Origin: Oleiagrimonas soli
Lineage (GTDB): Bacteria > Pseudomonadota > Gammaproteobacteria > Xanthomonadales > Rhodanobacteraceae
Assembly: GCF_000761445.1 (NCBI RefSeq)
Contig: NZ_KN196470.1
Coordinates: 2,232,861-2,296,860, forward strand
DNA length: 64,000 nt
Direction: 5' to 3'
The position numbers and the translations under genes were made by a program. Every line of letters starts with the position of its first letter. The stretch's first letter is position 1. Positions 23,396 to 34,072 of the stretch are shown in pieces. The notes beneath the pieces were generated by a model. It saw nothing but the letters and a program-made list of their open reading frames with translations, had not been told where the DNA came from and did not search any database.

Positions 23396-24196
23396 ATGCT
23401 GAAGACCCTACCCGCGCTGCTCGCCATCGTCCTGTACCTCGGGGCCGCCGCCGCTCTGGCGCGTCCGCTGATGGGTTCGGGCAAGCCGCTGGTGCGCGCG
23501 GCCATGGGCATGGCGCTGGTCGCGGTGCTGGCCCACGCGGCCGTGCTGCTGGGCATCCACCGCGGCGCGCTCGATCTGCACTTCTTCGCCGCCCTGTCGC
23601 TGGTCGCCTGGGTGGTATCGACGCTGACATTGCTGGTGAACCTGTCGCGACCGGTGGCCGGACTGGGCGTGATCGTGTTTCCGCTGAGTGCGCTGCTGCT
23701 GGGCGTCGACGTGTTCATCGCGCCGCCGACGCATCCGATGCCGATGGACTGGCAGATCAAGCTGCACGTCACCGTCGCCCTGCTCGCCTTCGGCGTGCTG
23801 TCCATCGCCGCCGTACTGGCCATCCTGCTGGCCGTGCAGGAACACGCGCTGCGACGCAGTCAGTTCGGCCACTGGTTGCGCGCGCTGCCGCCACTGACGC
23901 TGACCGAATCGCTGCTGTTCCGCCTGATCCACGCCGGCTTCACGCTGCTGACGCTGACGCTGTTCACCGGCATCGTGTTCGTGCACAACCTGTTCGGCCA
24001 GCATCTGGTGCAGAAGACCGTGCTGTCGATCGTCGCCTGGCTGGTGTTCGGCGCCCTGCTCTGGGGCCGCTGGAAGTTCGGCTGGCGCGGCATGCGCGCG
24101 GTCAATCTGACCCTGATCGGCATGGCCGTGCTGATGCTGGCCTTCTTCGGCACGAAGTTCGTGCTGGAGATGATCCTGCATCGCCCGCTGACCTGA
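23396..24196 (+). CDS. YpjD/CcsA-like cytochrome c assembly membrane protein
   Basis: 266 residues from ATG 23396, with eight or so membrane helices. The family is PF01578, with the tryptophan-poor CcsA-type core (WQIKLHVTVALLAFGVLSIAAV) and conserved histidines in helices (HVTVALL, HAGFTLLTLTLFTGIVFVHNLF). CcsA/CcmC relatives handle haem at the membrane; the YpjD branch, often beside ffh, has no proven function. A GTG at 23378 in frame is the alternative start; neither has a clear ribosome-binding site. Confidence 0.85.
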   Translation: MLKTLPALLAIVLYLGAAAALARPLMGSGKPLVRAAMGMALVAVLAHAAVLLGIHRGALDLHFFAALSLVAWVVSTLTLLVNLSRPVAGLGVIVFPLSALLLGVDVFIAPPTHPMPMDWQIKLHVTVALLAFGVLSIAAVLAILLAVQEHALRRSQFGHWLRALPPLTLTESLLFRLIHAGFTLLTLTLFTGIVFVHNLFGQHLVQKTVLSIVAWLVFGALLWGRWKFGWRGMRAVNLTLIGMAVLMLAFFGTKFVLEMILHRPLT

Positions 24197-24293
24197 GCGT
24201 CGTTCGCCCGACAGGAGGCTTCGGCGCTGTCGCGCCGCGCAGATCGAACGCGTGCGGCATGTTGGACTTCAAGGACACGATATCCGGATCGCC

Positions 24294-25022
24294 ATGACCG
24301 AAGATGCCACGGACTGGTTCCACCCCAACCCGCAGATTCAAACGCTGCGCCTGGAGCATGGCGCAACCTGCTTCGTGATCGATGATGTCTTGCGCGAACC
24401 CGAACGCCTGCGCGACTGGGCCATCGCGCAGCGTGAAGCGTTCAAACCCGTCGATTTCAATGCCTATCCCGGCATTTACCTGTTACCGCCGAACGCGCTG
24501 GCGCACGCATTCCATGCGTTCTTCCTGCAACACATGCGCCCGCACTTCGATGCGCGCCGGGTGCTGGAGATGCAGAGCCGTCTGGCCATGGTGACGCGTC
24601 CACCGGAGCAACTGCGTCCGTTCCAGTGGCTCTGCCACAGCGACCAGGTCGGCGTCCCGACGGCGTACAGCATTCAGGCCTCCGTGCTGTATCTGTTCGA
24701 GGATGAAGAACTCGGCGGCACGAGCTTCTACGCGCCGAGCAGGACGCGGCAGGAGATTTCCGATCTCTACCACGACGCCTCGAACCTGCCCGCGACGGAG
24801 TTCACCCGCAAGCGTGGCATCCCGCCGAGCTACATGAATGGGTCGAATGCCTACTTCACGCGCATCGGCCAAGCGCCGGCCCGCTGGAACCGAATGATCT
24901 TCTACGACGGCAACATCCTGCACTCCGGCGACATCCACGATCCGCGGCGGTTGTCCTCCGACCCGGCCAACGGTCGCCTGACCTTCAACGGCTTCTTCAC
25001 CTGCCGCCGCCACACGACCTGA
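24294..25022 (+). CDS. DUF6445 family protein, likely 2OG-Fe(II) oxygenase fold
   Basis: 242 residues from ATG 24294. HSDQVGVP supplies a His-x-Asp pair (around 121) and ILHSGDIH a later His, with Arg in NGRLTFNGFF. This HxD...H...R layout is that of 2-oxoglutarate/Fe(II) dioxygenases such as the prolyl hydroxylase-like families. A DUF6445 assignment is from memory of its style. The substrate is unknown. It sits between ypjD and the convergent radA with no operon partner. Confidence 0.7.
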   Translation: MTEDATDWFHPNPQIQTLRLEHGATCFVIDDVLREPERLRDWAIAQREAFKPVDFNAYPGIYLLPPNALAHAFHAFFLQHMRPHFDARRVLEMQSRLAMVTRPPEQLRPFQWLCHSDQVGVPTAYSIQASVLYLFEDEELGGTSFYAPSRTRQEISDLYHDASNLPATEFTRKRGIPPSYMNGSNAYFTRIGQAPARWNRMIFYDGNILHSGDIHDPRRLSSDPANGRLTFNGFFTCRRHTT

Positions 25023-25032
25023 GTCGACGATT

Positions 25033-26424
25033 TCAGCCGTCGGCCGCATCCAGCGCCTCGGCGAGGCGTTCGACGCCGACGATCTCCAGATCGCCGATGC
25101 GCTTCTTCTTCGGCAGGTTCGCCTTCGGCACGATGGCGCGACGGAAGCCGTGATGGGCCGCTTCCTTCAGACGCTCCTCGCCGTTGGGCACCGGGCGGAT
25201 CTCGCCGGACAGACCGACCTCGCCGAACGCCACCGTCTTGTCGGGCAAGGGACGATCGCGCAGCGACGAACGCACCGCCAGCAGCACCGGCAGATCGGCC
25301 GCGGTCTCCTGTACGCGGATGCCGCCGACCACATTGACGAACACGTCCTGGTCGTAGGCCGCCACGCCGCCGTGCCGGTGCAGCACCGCCAGCAGCATCG
25401 CCAGCCGGTTCTGTTCCAGGCCCAGCGCCACGCGACGCGGATTGCCGAGCGAGGACTGATCGACCAGCGCCTGCACTTCCACCAGCAACGGCCGCGTGCC
25501 TTCGCGCGTGACCATGATCGCGCTGCCCGGCGTCGGCGAGGCATGCGCGGAGAGAAAGATCGCCGACGGGTTCGGCACTTCGCGCAAGCCCTTGTCGGAC
25601 ATCGCGAACACGCCCAGCTCGTTGACCGCGCCGAAGCGGTTCTTGAACGCGCGCAGCACGCGGAAGCGGCTGCCGGACTCGCCCTCGAAATACAGCACGG
25701 CGTCGACCATGTGCTCGAGCACGCGCGGGCCGGCGATGCCGCCTTCCTTGGTCACGTGACCGACCAGCAGCACGCTGGTGCCGGTCTGCTTGGCGAAGCG
25801 CGTCAGCTTGGCCGCCGACTCGCGCACCTGGCTGACCGATCCGGGCGCGGCGGTGAGCAGGTCGGTCCAGATGGTCTGGATCGAATCGATGATGAGCACG
25901 CGCGGCTTGCTGTGCTGCACCTGTTCGAGAATGCGCTCGATGCCGGTCTCGGCCAGCGCGTGCAGCGGCTCCAGCGGCAGTCCCAGGCGCTGCGCACGCG
26001 AGGCCACCTGCCCCAGCGATTCCTCGCCGGTGACGTACACGCCCGGCAGCTTCGCGCCGAGGGTGCCCAGCATCTGCAGCAGCAGCGTGGACTTGCCGAT
26101 GCCCGGATCGCCGCCGATCAGCACCACCGAACCGTCGACCAGACCGCCGCCGAGCACGCGATCGAGTTCGCCGATGCCGGTCAGCGTACGCGACTCGGTT
26201 TCCGCCGCGACTTCGGTCAGCGGCATGACTTTGGCGGTCTCCTTGCTGGCGCCGGCGTAGCCATCGCGATGCGCGCCGACACTGCTCTTGCCGCTGCTCG
26301 AGGCCGGCTGCACCACGAACTCGCTCAGCGTGTTCCACGCACCGCAGGCCACGCACTGGCCCTGCCACTTGTTGTATTCGGCGCCGCAGTCGCCGCAGAC
26401 GTAGGCGGTCTTGGCCTTGGCCAT
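25033..26424 (-). CDS. radA: RadA (Sms) branch-migration ATPase
   Basis: RecA-like helicase that extends recombination intermediates. The 463 residues from ATG 26424 (MAKAKTAYVCGDCG) start with a C4 zinc finger (CGDCG and CVACG). Walker A GGDPGIGKSTLLLQ and the RadA signature KNRFG follow, and a Lon-protease-like C-terminal domain without the catalytic Ser-Lys pair ends the protein. Two extra codons upstream (MR) are possible. It is downstream of alr with a 103-bp gap. Confidence 0.97.
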   Translation of the reverse strand: MAKAKTAYVCGDCGAEYNKWQGQCVACGAWNTLSEFVVQPASSSGKSSVGAHRDGYAGASKETAKVMPLTEVAAETESRTLTGIGELDRVLGGGLVDGSVVLIGGDPGIGKSTLLLQMLGTLGAKLPGVYVTGEESLGQVASRAQRLGLPLEPLHALAETGIERILEQVQHSKPRVLIIDSIQTIWTDLLTAAPGSVSQVRESAAKLTRFAKQTGTSVLLVGHVTKEGGIAGPRVLEHMVDAVLYFEGESGSRFRVLRAFKNRFGAVNELGVFAMSDKGLREVPNPSAIFLSAHASPTPGSAIMVTREGTRPLLVEVQALVDQSSLGNPRRVALGLEQNRLAMLLAVLHRHGGVAAYDQDVFVNVVGGIRVQETAADLPVLLAVRSSLRDRPLPDKTVAFGEVGLSGEIRPVPNGEERLKEAAHHGFRRAIVPKANLPKKKRIGDLEIVGVERLAEALDAADG

Positions 26425-26527
26425 GCGCATCCTCGTGAAGTCGTACGAAAAGCGAAACCGAATCGGTCGCGCGCTCGCGGCACCATACCGTGCGCCGGTC
26501 GCAACAGGCGATACGCCGTCGCCGCGA

Positions 26528-27610
26528 TCAGGCGTCGTCCTCGACGAACAGCACGCGACGGGTCATGCCGCAGGTCAGCTCGTAGCTGATGCTGCCGGCA
26601 GCGGCGGCGATGCGCTCGACCGGAAGATTCGCGCTCCACAGCGTCACTTCGTCGCCGACCTCGGCATCGGGCACGCCGCGCAGGTCGAGCGTGATGAGGT
26701 CCATCGACACGCGGCCGACGATGGCGCTTTCCACCCCGCGGATGCGCACCGGCGTGCCGGAGCCGACACTGCGCGGGTAGCCGTCGCCGTAGCCGATCGC
26801 GGCCACACCGATACGCATGTCCTCGGGCGCAGCCCAGGTCGCGGCGTAACCGACGCGCTCGCCCTGCTTCAGGTCGTTCACGGCGATCAGCCGGGTACGC
26901 AAAGTCATCGCCGGACGGTAGCCGAAGTCCGCGCCGGCCTTGCCCTCGACCACCGACAATCCGTACAGCAAACCGCCCACGCGCACCCAGTCGCCGCGCG
27001 CGCCGGGCCAGCCCAGTACGCCGGCGGAGTTGGACAGCGCGCGCGGTCCCGGCAGACCGGCGACGGCCTGCTCGAAGGTCGCGATCTGCTGTTTGGTCAG
27101 CGGGTTCTCGAATTCGTCGGAGGCGGCGAAATGCGTCATCAACACGATCTCGCCGTCGACGTTGGGCATCGCCTGCAACTGCGCATGCACCTGCGCGATG
27201 CGCGCCGCGGGAAAACCCAGCCGATGCATGCCCGAATCGACCTTCAGCCACACCCGCAGCGGCCGCGCGTCGGGGTCGGCGGCGAGCCAGGCCAGCTGGC
27301 TGTCGTGATGGATGACCGCATCCAGGTTGAGTCGCCGCATCTCGGCGAGATCGGCGGCGCTGTCGGGACCGGACAGCACCACGATGCGCTGGCGATGCCC
27401 GGCGGCACGCAAGCGCAGGCCGTCGGCGATGGCCGCCACGCCGAAGGCATCGGCCTCGGCCAGTGCGCGCGCGACGCGCTCCAGTCCGTGCCCGTAGGCG
27501 TCGGCCTTGATGACCGCCATGACCCGCGCGCCGGCCGCCTGCTCGCGCAAGCGCGCGAGGTTGTGACGCAGCGCGCCGAGATGAATGGTGGCGGTGGCGA
27601 GACGGCTCAT
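26528..27610 (-). CDS. alr: Alanine racemase
   Basis: PLP enzyme that makes D-alanine for peptidoglycan. The 360 residues from ATG 27608-27610 (MSRLATATIHLGALRHNL) carry the PLP lysine in VIKADAYGHG (about residue 34) and the catalytic tyrosine in GERVGYAATW (about 255). The frame continues upstream to 27670, but that sequence is not racemase-like. The dnaB-alr-radA order is usual in xanthomonads. A DadA-like gene lies 14 kb away, so this is probably the biosynthetic racemase. Confidence 0.96.
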   Translation of the reverse strand: MSRLATATIHLGALRHNLARLREQAAGARVMAVIKADAYGHGLERVARALAEADAFGVAAIADGLRLRAAGHRQRIVVLSGPDSAADLAEMRRLNLDAVIHHDSQLAWLAADPDARPLRVWLKVDSGMHRLGFPAARIAQVHAQLQAMPNVDGEIVLMTHFAASDEFENPLTKQQIATFEQAVAGLPGPRALSNSAGVLGWPGARGDWVRVGGLLYGLSVVEGKAGADFGYRPAMTLRTRLIAVNDLKQGERVGYAATWAAPEDMRIGVAAIGYGDGYPRSVGSGTPVRIRGVESAIVGRVSMDLITLDLRGVPDAEVGDEVTLWSANLPVERIAAAAGSISYELTCGMTRRVLFVEDDA

Positions 27611-27624
27611 GCTTGGGGCTGGGA

Positions 27625-27784
27625 TACGAGCGTGGAGATTCGGGATTCGGAGATGTCGGCCATCCTGCACATGCTCGCGGAAATCGTGGATGTCTGGTCA
27701 CCAAAGAAATTATTGGAACGGCCAGCGCTCATCACTGCAAGAATCCCACGCTCTTCCAAATCCCGAACCCCGCATCCCGGTCTC
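27625..27784. repeat. Degenerate intergenic inverted repeat between dnaB and alr
   Basis: The left part carries GAGCGTGGAGATTCGGGATTCGG. The reverse complement of the right part carries GTTCGGGATTTGG and GAGCGTGGGATTC. The shared GATTCGGGATT core resembles short CGGGATTC repeats scattered in xanthomonad intergenic DNA. I see no coding sequence here. Confidence 0.4.
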
Positions 27785-29176
27785 TCACTCGAACGCGCCC
27801 TCGTAGCTTTCCGGCGTGAAGTTCTCGAACTTGGTGAACTGGCCCAGGAAGGTCAGTTTCACCGTGCCGGTCGGGCCGTTACGCTGCTTGCCGATGATGA
27901 TCTCGGCCTTGCCCTTGTCCGGCGATTCGGGGTTGTAGTACTCGTCGCGGTAGATGAACAGGATCACGTCGGCGTCCTGCTCGATGGCGCCCGATTCGCG
28001 CAGGTCGGACATCATCGGCCGCTTGTCCGAACGCTGCTCGAGGGATCGGTTGAGCTGGGAAAGCGCGATCACGGGAACGTTGAGCTCCTTGGCCAGAGCC
28101 TTCAGTCCACGCGAAATTTCTGAAATTTCGGTGGCGCGATTCTCCTTGTTTCCGGGCACCTGCATCAGCTGCAGGTAATCGATCACGATCAAGCCCAGAC
28201 TGCCGTGCTCGCGCTGCAGGCGGCGCGAGCGCGAGCGCAGTTCCACCGGCGACAGCGCGGGCGTGTCGTCGATGAAGATCTTGGCGTCGGAGAGCATGGT
28301 GATGGCCGAGGTCACGCGCGGCCAGTCTTCCTCGGCCAAATCGCCGGTGCGCAAGTTCTGCTGATGGATGCGGCCGACCGAGGAGATCAGTCGGAACGCC
28401 AGCTGCGAGGCCGACATTTCCATCGAGAAGATCACCACCGGCTTCTTGCTGCGGATCGCGGCGCTCTCGGCGATGTTGACCGAGAACGCGGTCTTGCCCA
28501 TCGACGGTCGCGCCGCGACGATGATGAGGTCGGACGGCTGCAGGCCCGCGGTGCGGTCGTCGAGATCGGTGAAGCCAGTCGGCAGGCCGGTTAGCTGGCC
28601 CTTGTTCTGGTAGCGCTCGGTGAGGATGCGGAACGCGTCCTTGACCGCCTCGCGCATCGGCACCGTGCTCTTGCGGCCGCGCGCGCCGGCCTCGGCGATG
28701 TGGAACACCTTTTGCTCGGCCGCTTCCAGCACTTCCTGCGTACTGCGGCCTTCCGGACGATAACCGTCCTCGGTGATGGTGGTGCCGGCGTCGATCAGCT
28801 GCCGCAGCACCGACTTCTCGCGCACGATGCCGGCGTAGGCGGTGATGTTGGCGGCGCTCGGCGTGCTGTTGGCCAGTTCCACCAGGTAGCCCGGACTGCC
28901 GATCATCTCGGTCAGCTCGTTGGCCTCGAACCAGTCGCCTAGCGTCACGGCGTCGAACGGCATGCCGCGGTCGGCCAGGCCGGTGATCGCGCGCCAGATC
29001 AGACGATGGTCCTTGCGGTAGAAGTCTTCCTCGATCAGACGGTCGGCGACGCGGTCGAAGGCGTCCGGCGACAGCATCAACCCGCCCAGCACCGACTGCT
29101 CGGCCTCGATCGAGTGCGGCGGCACGCGCAGGGTTTCGATGGAGGACGATTCGTGGCGCTCGGGCAGCATGGGCAT
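27785..29176 (-). CDS. dnaB: Replicative DNA helicase DnaB
   Basis: Hexameric helicase that unwinds DNA at the replication fork. The 463 residues have the N-terminal primase-interacting domain (PPHSIEAEQSVLGGLML), a linker helix, and the RecA-like domain with Walker A RPSMGKTAF (near 211-219), Walker B IVIDYLQLM and the arginine-finger region. No intein interrupts it. It is downstream of rplI on the same strand with a terminator between. Confidence 0.97.
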   Translation of the reverse strand: MPMLPERHESSSIETLRVPPHSIEAEQSVLGGLMLSPDAFDRVADRLIEEDFYRKDHRLIWRAITGLADRGMPFDAVTLGDWFEANELTEMIGSPGYLVELANSTPSAANITAYAGIVREKSVLRQLIDAGTTITEDGYRPEGRSTQEVLEAAEQKVFHIAEAGARGRKSTVPMREAVKDAFRILTERYQNKGQLTGLPTGFTDLDDRTAGLQPSDLIIVAARPSMGKTAFSVNIAESAAIRSKKPVVIFSMEMSASQLAFRLISSVGRIHQQNLRTGDLAEEDWPRVTSAITMLSDAKIFIDDTPALSPVELRSRSRRLQREHGSLGLIVIDYLQLMQVPGNKENRATEISEISRGLKALAKELNVPVIALSQLNRSLEQRSDKRPMMSDLRESGAIEQDADVILFIYRDEYYNPESPDKGKAEIIIGKQRNGPTGTVKLTFLGQFTKFENFTPESYEGAFE

Positions 29177-29301
29177 CTCGGGGTCCCTCTCGGACGACTA
29201 CTCATCTTACGTAGCGGCGTCGCAAATTCCGATACAACAAGTCTGTGGATAACCTGTGATCGGCTGTGGAAAAGCCTGTATGGACGGCGACGCCCAAAAC
29301 A

Positions 29302-29328
29302 GAACGGGCGCCACCAGGGCGCCCGTTC
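29302..29328 (-). terminator. Terminator after the rpsF-rpsR-rplI operon
   Basis: A perfect 11-bp stem (GAACGGGCGCC and GGCGCCCGTTC, 5-nt loop) lies 21 bp past rplI. On the minus strand TGTTTT follows it. Confidence 0.75.
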
Positions 29329-29349
29329 GCACAAGGTCGTCGACCGCGA

Positions 29350-29796
29350 TTACTCGCCGGTGACGACGACCTTGATCGTGGCCTGCACGTCGGCGTGCAG
29401 CACGATGTGGGCTTCGTACTCGCCGGTGACGCGGATCGCGCCTTCCGGCTGCACGATCTCGCCCTTGTCGGCTTCCAGACCCTTGGCCTGCAGCGCGTCG
29501 GCGATCTCGCGCGGACCGACCGAACCGTACAGCTTGCCTTCGGGACTGGCGTTGGCGGCGATGGTCAGCTCGACGCCGTCGAGCTTGGCCTTGCGACCCT
29601 CGGCGCCGCCCAGCAGCTCCTTGGCCTTGGCTTCGTACTCGGCGCGGCGCTTCTCGAACTCGGCCAGATTCGCGGCATTGGCCGGCACGGCCTTGCCCTG
29701 CGGCAGCAGGTAGTTGCGGCCGTAGCCCGGCTTCACGGTGACCTTGTCGCCGAGGTTGCCGAGGTTCTTCACTTTCTCAAGCAGGATCAGTTCCAT
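29350..29796 (-). CDS. rplI: 50S ribosomal protein L9
   Basis: 148 residues, normal length. The N-terminal rRNA-binding domain [19 protein letters not shown]...[16 protein letters not shown] is connected by the long helix ([16 protein letters not shown]) to the C-terminal domain. It is last of the rpsF-rpsR-rplI operon, 104 bp after rpsR. Confidence 0.98.
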   Translation of the reverse strand: MELILLEKVKNLGNLGDKVTVKPGYGRNYLLPQGKAVPANAANLAEFEKRRAEYEAKAKELLGGAEGRKAKLDGVELTIAANASPEGKLYGSVGPREIADALQAKGLEADKGEIVQPEGAIRVTGEYEAHIVLHADVQATIKVVVTGE

Positions 29797-29900
29797 GGTG
29801 GTTCTCTCGATTCGTTAGCGCCTTGAGGCGGCGCAGCCCTGGACGGTTGTCCGAATGGAAACGCGCCGCCCGCAAGGACGGCGCGCGATGCACGTTCGCC

Positions 29901-30131
29901 TCAGGCGTCGTGGCTGTCGGTGTACGGCAGCAGCGCCAGGAAGCGCGCACGCTTGACCGCGGTGGCCAGCTGACGCTGGTAGCGCGCCTTGGTGCCGGTG
30001 ATGCGGCTCGGCACGATCTTGCCGGTCTCGGTGATGTACTGACGCAGCGTGTTGAGATCCTTGTAATCGATCTCCTTCACGCCCTCGGCGGTGAAGCGGC
30101 AGAACTTGCGGCGGCGGAAAAACTTGGACAT
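29901..30131 (-). CDS. rpsR: 30S ribosomal protein S18
   Basis: 76 residues, beginning [13 protein letters not shown], with the S18 signature [23 protein letters not shown] and the tail [17 protein letters not shown]. It pairs with S6 on the 30S platform, and the S6 gene is 14 bp upstream. Confidence 0.98.
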   Translation of the reverse strand: MSKFFRRRKFCRFTAEGVKEIDYKDLNTLRQYITETGKIVPSRITGTKARYQRQLATAVKRARFLALLPYTDSHDA

Positions 30132-30145
30132 GGCTTGCTCCCGGC

Positions 30146-30574
30146 TCAGTCGTCGCTGTCGCGATCGTTGTCGTTATCGGAATCCGAATCGTCATCGTCC
30201 TTGCTGTCGCTGTCGTCGTCGCGACGACGGCTGCCGGACTTGGCGTCTTCCTTTTCCTTGCTCTTCAGGATCGGCGACTGCTCGGTGTCGGCGCCCGGAC
30301 GCTTGATGACCAGATGACGGATGACCGCATCGTTGAAGCGGAAGCCCGATTCCAGCTCGTTCAGGACTTCCTGGCTGCACTCGATGTTCATCAGCACGTA
30401 ATGTGCCTTGGCCAGGTTCTCGATGCTGTAGGCCAGCTGACGACGGCCCCAGTCCTCGAGACGGTGGATCGTGCCGCCATGCTCTTCGATCAGCGCCTTG
30501 TAGCGCTCGACCATGGCAGGCACCTGCTCGCTCTGGTCCGGATGGACCAGGAACACGACTTCGTAATGACGCAT
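30146..30574 (-). CDS. rpsF: 30S ribosomal protein S6 with a long acidic tail
   Basis: 142 residues from ATG 30572-30574 ([18 protein letters not shown]). The S6 fold occupies about residues 1-97, including [21 protein letters not shown]. After a Lys-rich linker, the last 25 or so residues are almost only Asp and Ser with a few Asn, Lys and Arg. E. coli S6 gains Glu residues after translation by RimK; a genome-encoded acidic tail is a comparable surface and varies among xanthomonads. It is first gene of the operon. Confidence 0.96.
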   Translation of the reverse strand: MRHYEVVFLVHPDQSEQVPAMVERYKALIEEHGGTIHRLEDWGRRQLAYSIENLAKAHYVLMNIECSQEVLNELESGFRFNDAVIRHLVIKRPGADTEQSPILKSKEKEDAKSGSRRRDDDSDSKDDDDSDSDNDNDRDSDD

Positions 30575-30752
30575 GTTGTCTCCTCGTGGATGTCTCTCCG
30601 CGGCACGCGCGGAGAAGGCAGCCTCCCGCAGGATGCGGTGAGGCAAGGCTCCGCCACGGCGCAATCGGCCGCGGACAGAAGCGGAATTGTAGGATGCGGG
30701 CCGCAGAGACGCAAGATATTGATTCGGGCGAAGATCGGTAGCTGCTGAAGCA

Positions 30753-30781
30753 ATCAGACACCGCCGTGGTCCCTGTCTGAT
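30753..30781. repeat. 8-bp inverted repeat upstream of rpsF
   Basis: ATCAGACA-N13-TGTCTGAT, perfect arms. It lies about 180 bp before rpsF on the minus strand. It could be a regulator site or part of the adjacent repeat. Confidence 0.5.
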
Positions 30782-30848
30782 ATCTGGGGGCGCTGCGGCT
30801 CCCACCTCGCCCCCGGTAGCGCTGCGCCCTCCGCGCGTCCCACGACCC

Positions 30849-30928
30849 CGTCACCCCGGCGAAAGCCGGGACCTAGCGTCTTTGCGAAGCGTGGAAGTCA
30901 CTGGGTCCCGGCTTTCGCCAGGATGACG
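30849..30928. repeat. REP/MITE-like palindromic repeat
   Basis: The left arm CGTCACCCCGGCGAAAGCCGGGACC and the reverse complement of the right arm (ending TTTCGCCAGGATGACG) match at nearly every position over about 25 bp. The core GGCGAAAGCCGGG is itself a palindrome. The type is common in proteobacterial intergenic DNA (GTCATCCCGGCGAAAGCCGGG style). It is the only copy I found in this window. Confidence 0.7.
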
Positions 30929-30980
30929 TTTCATCGGAAACACCCGCGCCGGAACGGATGCGCTCCATCGCGCGATGCCA

Positions 30981-31319
30981 TCAGTCGCGCGGCGGATCGA
31001 CCGTGAAGCTCTCGCCGCAGCCGCATTCGCCGGTGGCGTTGGGGTTGTGGAACACGAAACTCGTGTTCAGTCCCTGGCGCTGGAAGTCGATCACGGTGCC
31101 GTCCACCAGCGGGCGGCTGGTGGCGTCGATCACCAGCGGCACGCCATCGACCTCGACCACCTGGTCGTCGTCGCCGCGCTCGACGGCCAGCTCGATGACG
31201 TAGCCGAAACCCGAGCAACCGGTGCGACGCACGCCGAACCGCACGCCGCTGGCCTGCGGATGGCCGGCGAGGTAGGTCTGCATGCGTGCGCGGGCGGTGT
31301 CGGTGATCTGGATGTTCAT
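30981..31319 (-). CDS. A-type iron-sulfur carrier protein (IscA/ErpA family)
   Basis: 112 residues with the three Fe-S ligand cysteines in the family motifs GCSGFGY and GECGCGESF. It receives an Fe-S cluster from a scaffold and passes it to apo-proteins. It stands alone here, with no isc or suf genes in the window, which is more like ErpA placement, while GESF is IscA-like, so I give no symbol. Start ATG 31317-31319. Confidence 0.92.
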   Translation of the reverse strand: MNIQITDTARARMQTYLAGHPQASGVRFGVRRTGCSGFGYVIELAVERGDDDQVVEVDGVPLVIDATSRPLVDGTVIDFQRQGLNTSFVFHNPNATGECGCGESFTVDPPRD

Positions 31320-31506
31320 GGCGATGCTCGAAAGACTATATCTAGTGTACGCGCGACCGCGGCGGAACCCAACGCCGTCGCGTGCGGTCGACGCTTATGC
31401 CCGATCGGCGTGTCGTCGGACTCGCGGCCGTGACCGCAGGTCGATTATCATGGACGGCCTTGTCTCGACACCGATATGCGGTGTCCCAGCTGGAGTTTCA
31501 ATCGAT

Positions 31507-32907
<1,401 letters not shown>

Positions 32908-32916
32908 TCGACCGCC

Positions 32917-33699
32917 ATGCCGTCTAGACGTCTGTTTCAGCTGTTGCTGCCGGCCCTGCTGCTTGTGCTGGGTGCATGCGCGTCGCATGCGCCGGCCAAG
33001 TCCGACACGCCGCGCGCGGGTACTCGCGACGCGGCGATGGCGGAACTGCAGAAGGCCGATCCCTGCTGTACGCGATTCTCGCAGTTCTCCTTCCATCGCG
33101 ATCTGCCGCTGAAGCCCACGCGCTTCGACGTCGAGTCGAGTCTTCCCGTGGCCGACTTCAACGGTACGCGCAGCTACTTTCTGGCCTTCACGCTGCCGCA
33201 GAAGCATGCACTGCCGTACAAGATCGTGCTGAAGTCGGAAATGACCGGCCGCTGGCTGCATTCGAGCTACCTGTTCGCGCCCTCGGTGGTGGTGCTCGAC
33301 GCCAACTACCGGCCGATGCAGACCCTCGACGTGCAACAGTGCGAATACATCGGCTGGAGCCAGTCCACCACCGGCGCGCTGGGCAGCGTGGACGTCGACA
33401 GCCCGAACGCGCGCTACCTGGTGGTCTACACCTCCGGTCAGCAGCTCAACGGCAGCACCTACTGGGAGCAGTCGCCCACCGCCTTCTCGGCCGATGCGCC
33501 GGTGAAGATGGCGGCCACCGGCAGCTTCCAGATCTCGCACGGCCCGAACGGTCCGCTGTACGTCGGCGTGATGACGCCGCGCTACGCCAAGGCGGTCTCC
33601 GAGGCGCTGTGCGCCAAGCCGGATCCGCAATCCTCGCCGGGCGCGCTGTCCACGCTGCGTTCGCTGTTCCTGCCCTCGGCCAAGGACACCACGCCATGA
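32917..33699 (+). CDS. Lipoprotein, MalM-like family
   Basis: 260 residues with a lipoprotein signal (LLLVLGACASH, lipid-attached Cys about residue 21). The segments FNGTRSYFLAFTLP and FAPSVVVLDANYRPMQTLDV resemble MalM, a periplasmic protein of the maltose operon whose function is not established. It follows asnS by 9 bp. Its stop overlaps the next start (ATGA), so it is paired with the small membrane protein downstream. A carbohydrate role is only by family resemblance. Confidence 0.65.
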   Translation: MPSRRLFQLLLPALLLVLGACASHAPAKSDTPRAGTRDAAMAELQKADPCCTRFSQFSFHRDLPLKPTRFDVESSLPVADFNGTRSYFLAFTLPQKHALPYKIVLKSEMTGRWLHSSYLFAPSVVVLDANYRPMQTLDVQQCEYIGWSQSTTGALGSVDVDSPNARYLVVYTSGQQLNGSTYWEQSPTAFSADAPVKMAATGSFQISHGPNGPLYVGVMTPRYAKAVSEALCAKPDPQSSPGALSTLRSLFLPSAKDTTP

Positions 33700-34031
33700 A
33701 CACGACGCCCATGCTCGGCATGCTTTATATCCTGCTGCTGATCGCCGGCGCGTGCGGCTTCGGCATGCACCTCTACGCGCAGTGGCGCTTCGCCCGCATC
33801 ATGCGCGAACGCTATGCCGACAAGTGGCGCATCATCGCCTGTCCGGACCAGGGTCGCGCCAGCCGCATGCGAACCTGGGCGCGCCTGCAGCAGGTGTTGC
33901 GCAGCAACGTGCCGGAGCTGTTCGAGGACGCCGAGCTGACCCGCTGGCACCGCATCTGGCGCTACGCGCCGTGGCTGGCCTGGCCATGCTGGATCGGCGT
34001 GCTGGTGATCCAGGCGACGACCGCGCACTGA
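33696..34031 (+). CDS. Small membrane protein, unknown function
   Basis: 111 residues with an N-terminal membrane helix (MLGMLYILLLIAGACGFGMHLYA), a basic soluble middle (RASRMRTWARLQQVL) and a C-terminal helix (APWLAWPCWIGVLVIQAT). I do not recognise the family. It overlaps the MalM-like gene by 4 bp, and the coupling suggests the two act together. The reading frame is also open further upstream, but only as a shadow of the neighbour. Confidence 0.75.
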   Translation: MNTTPMLGMLYILLLIAGACGFGMHLYAQWRFARIMRERYADKWRIIACPDQGRASRMRTWARLQQVLRSNVPELFEDAELTRWHRIWRYAPWLAWPCWIGVLVIQATTAH

Positions 34032-34072
34032 ATCCCGCCGGCGCCGCGGCGTCGGCCTGTCAGGAGACACGC

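Larger units (their letters stand above)
30575..30980. other. Intergenic region with two palindromic elements
   Basis: 406 bp between rpsF and the Fe-S carrier gene, both transcribed minus. It holds the rpsF promoter region and two inverted repeats listed separately. I see no ribosome-binding site followed by a credible short gene. Confidence 0.7.
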
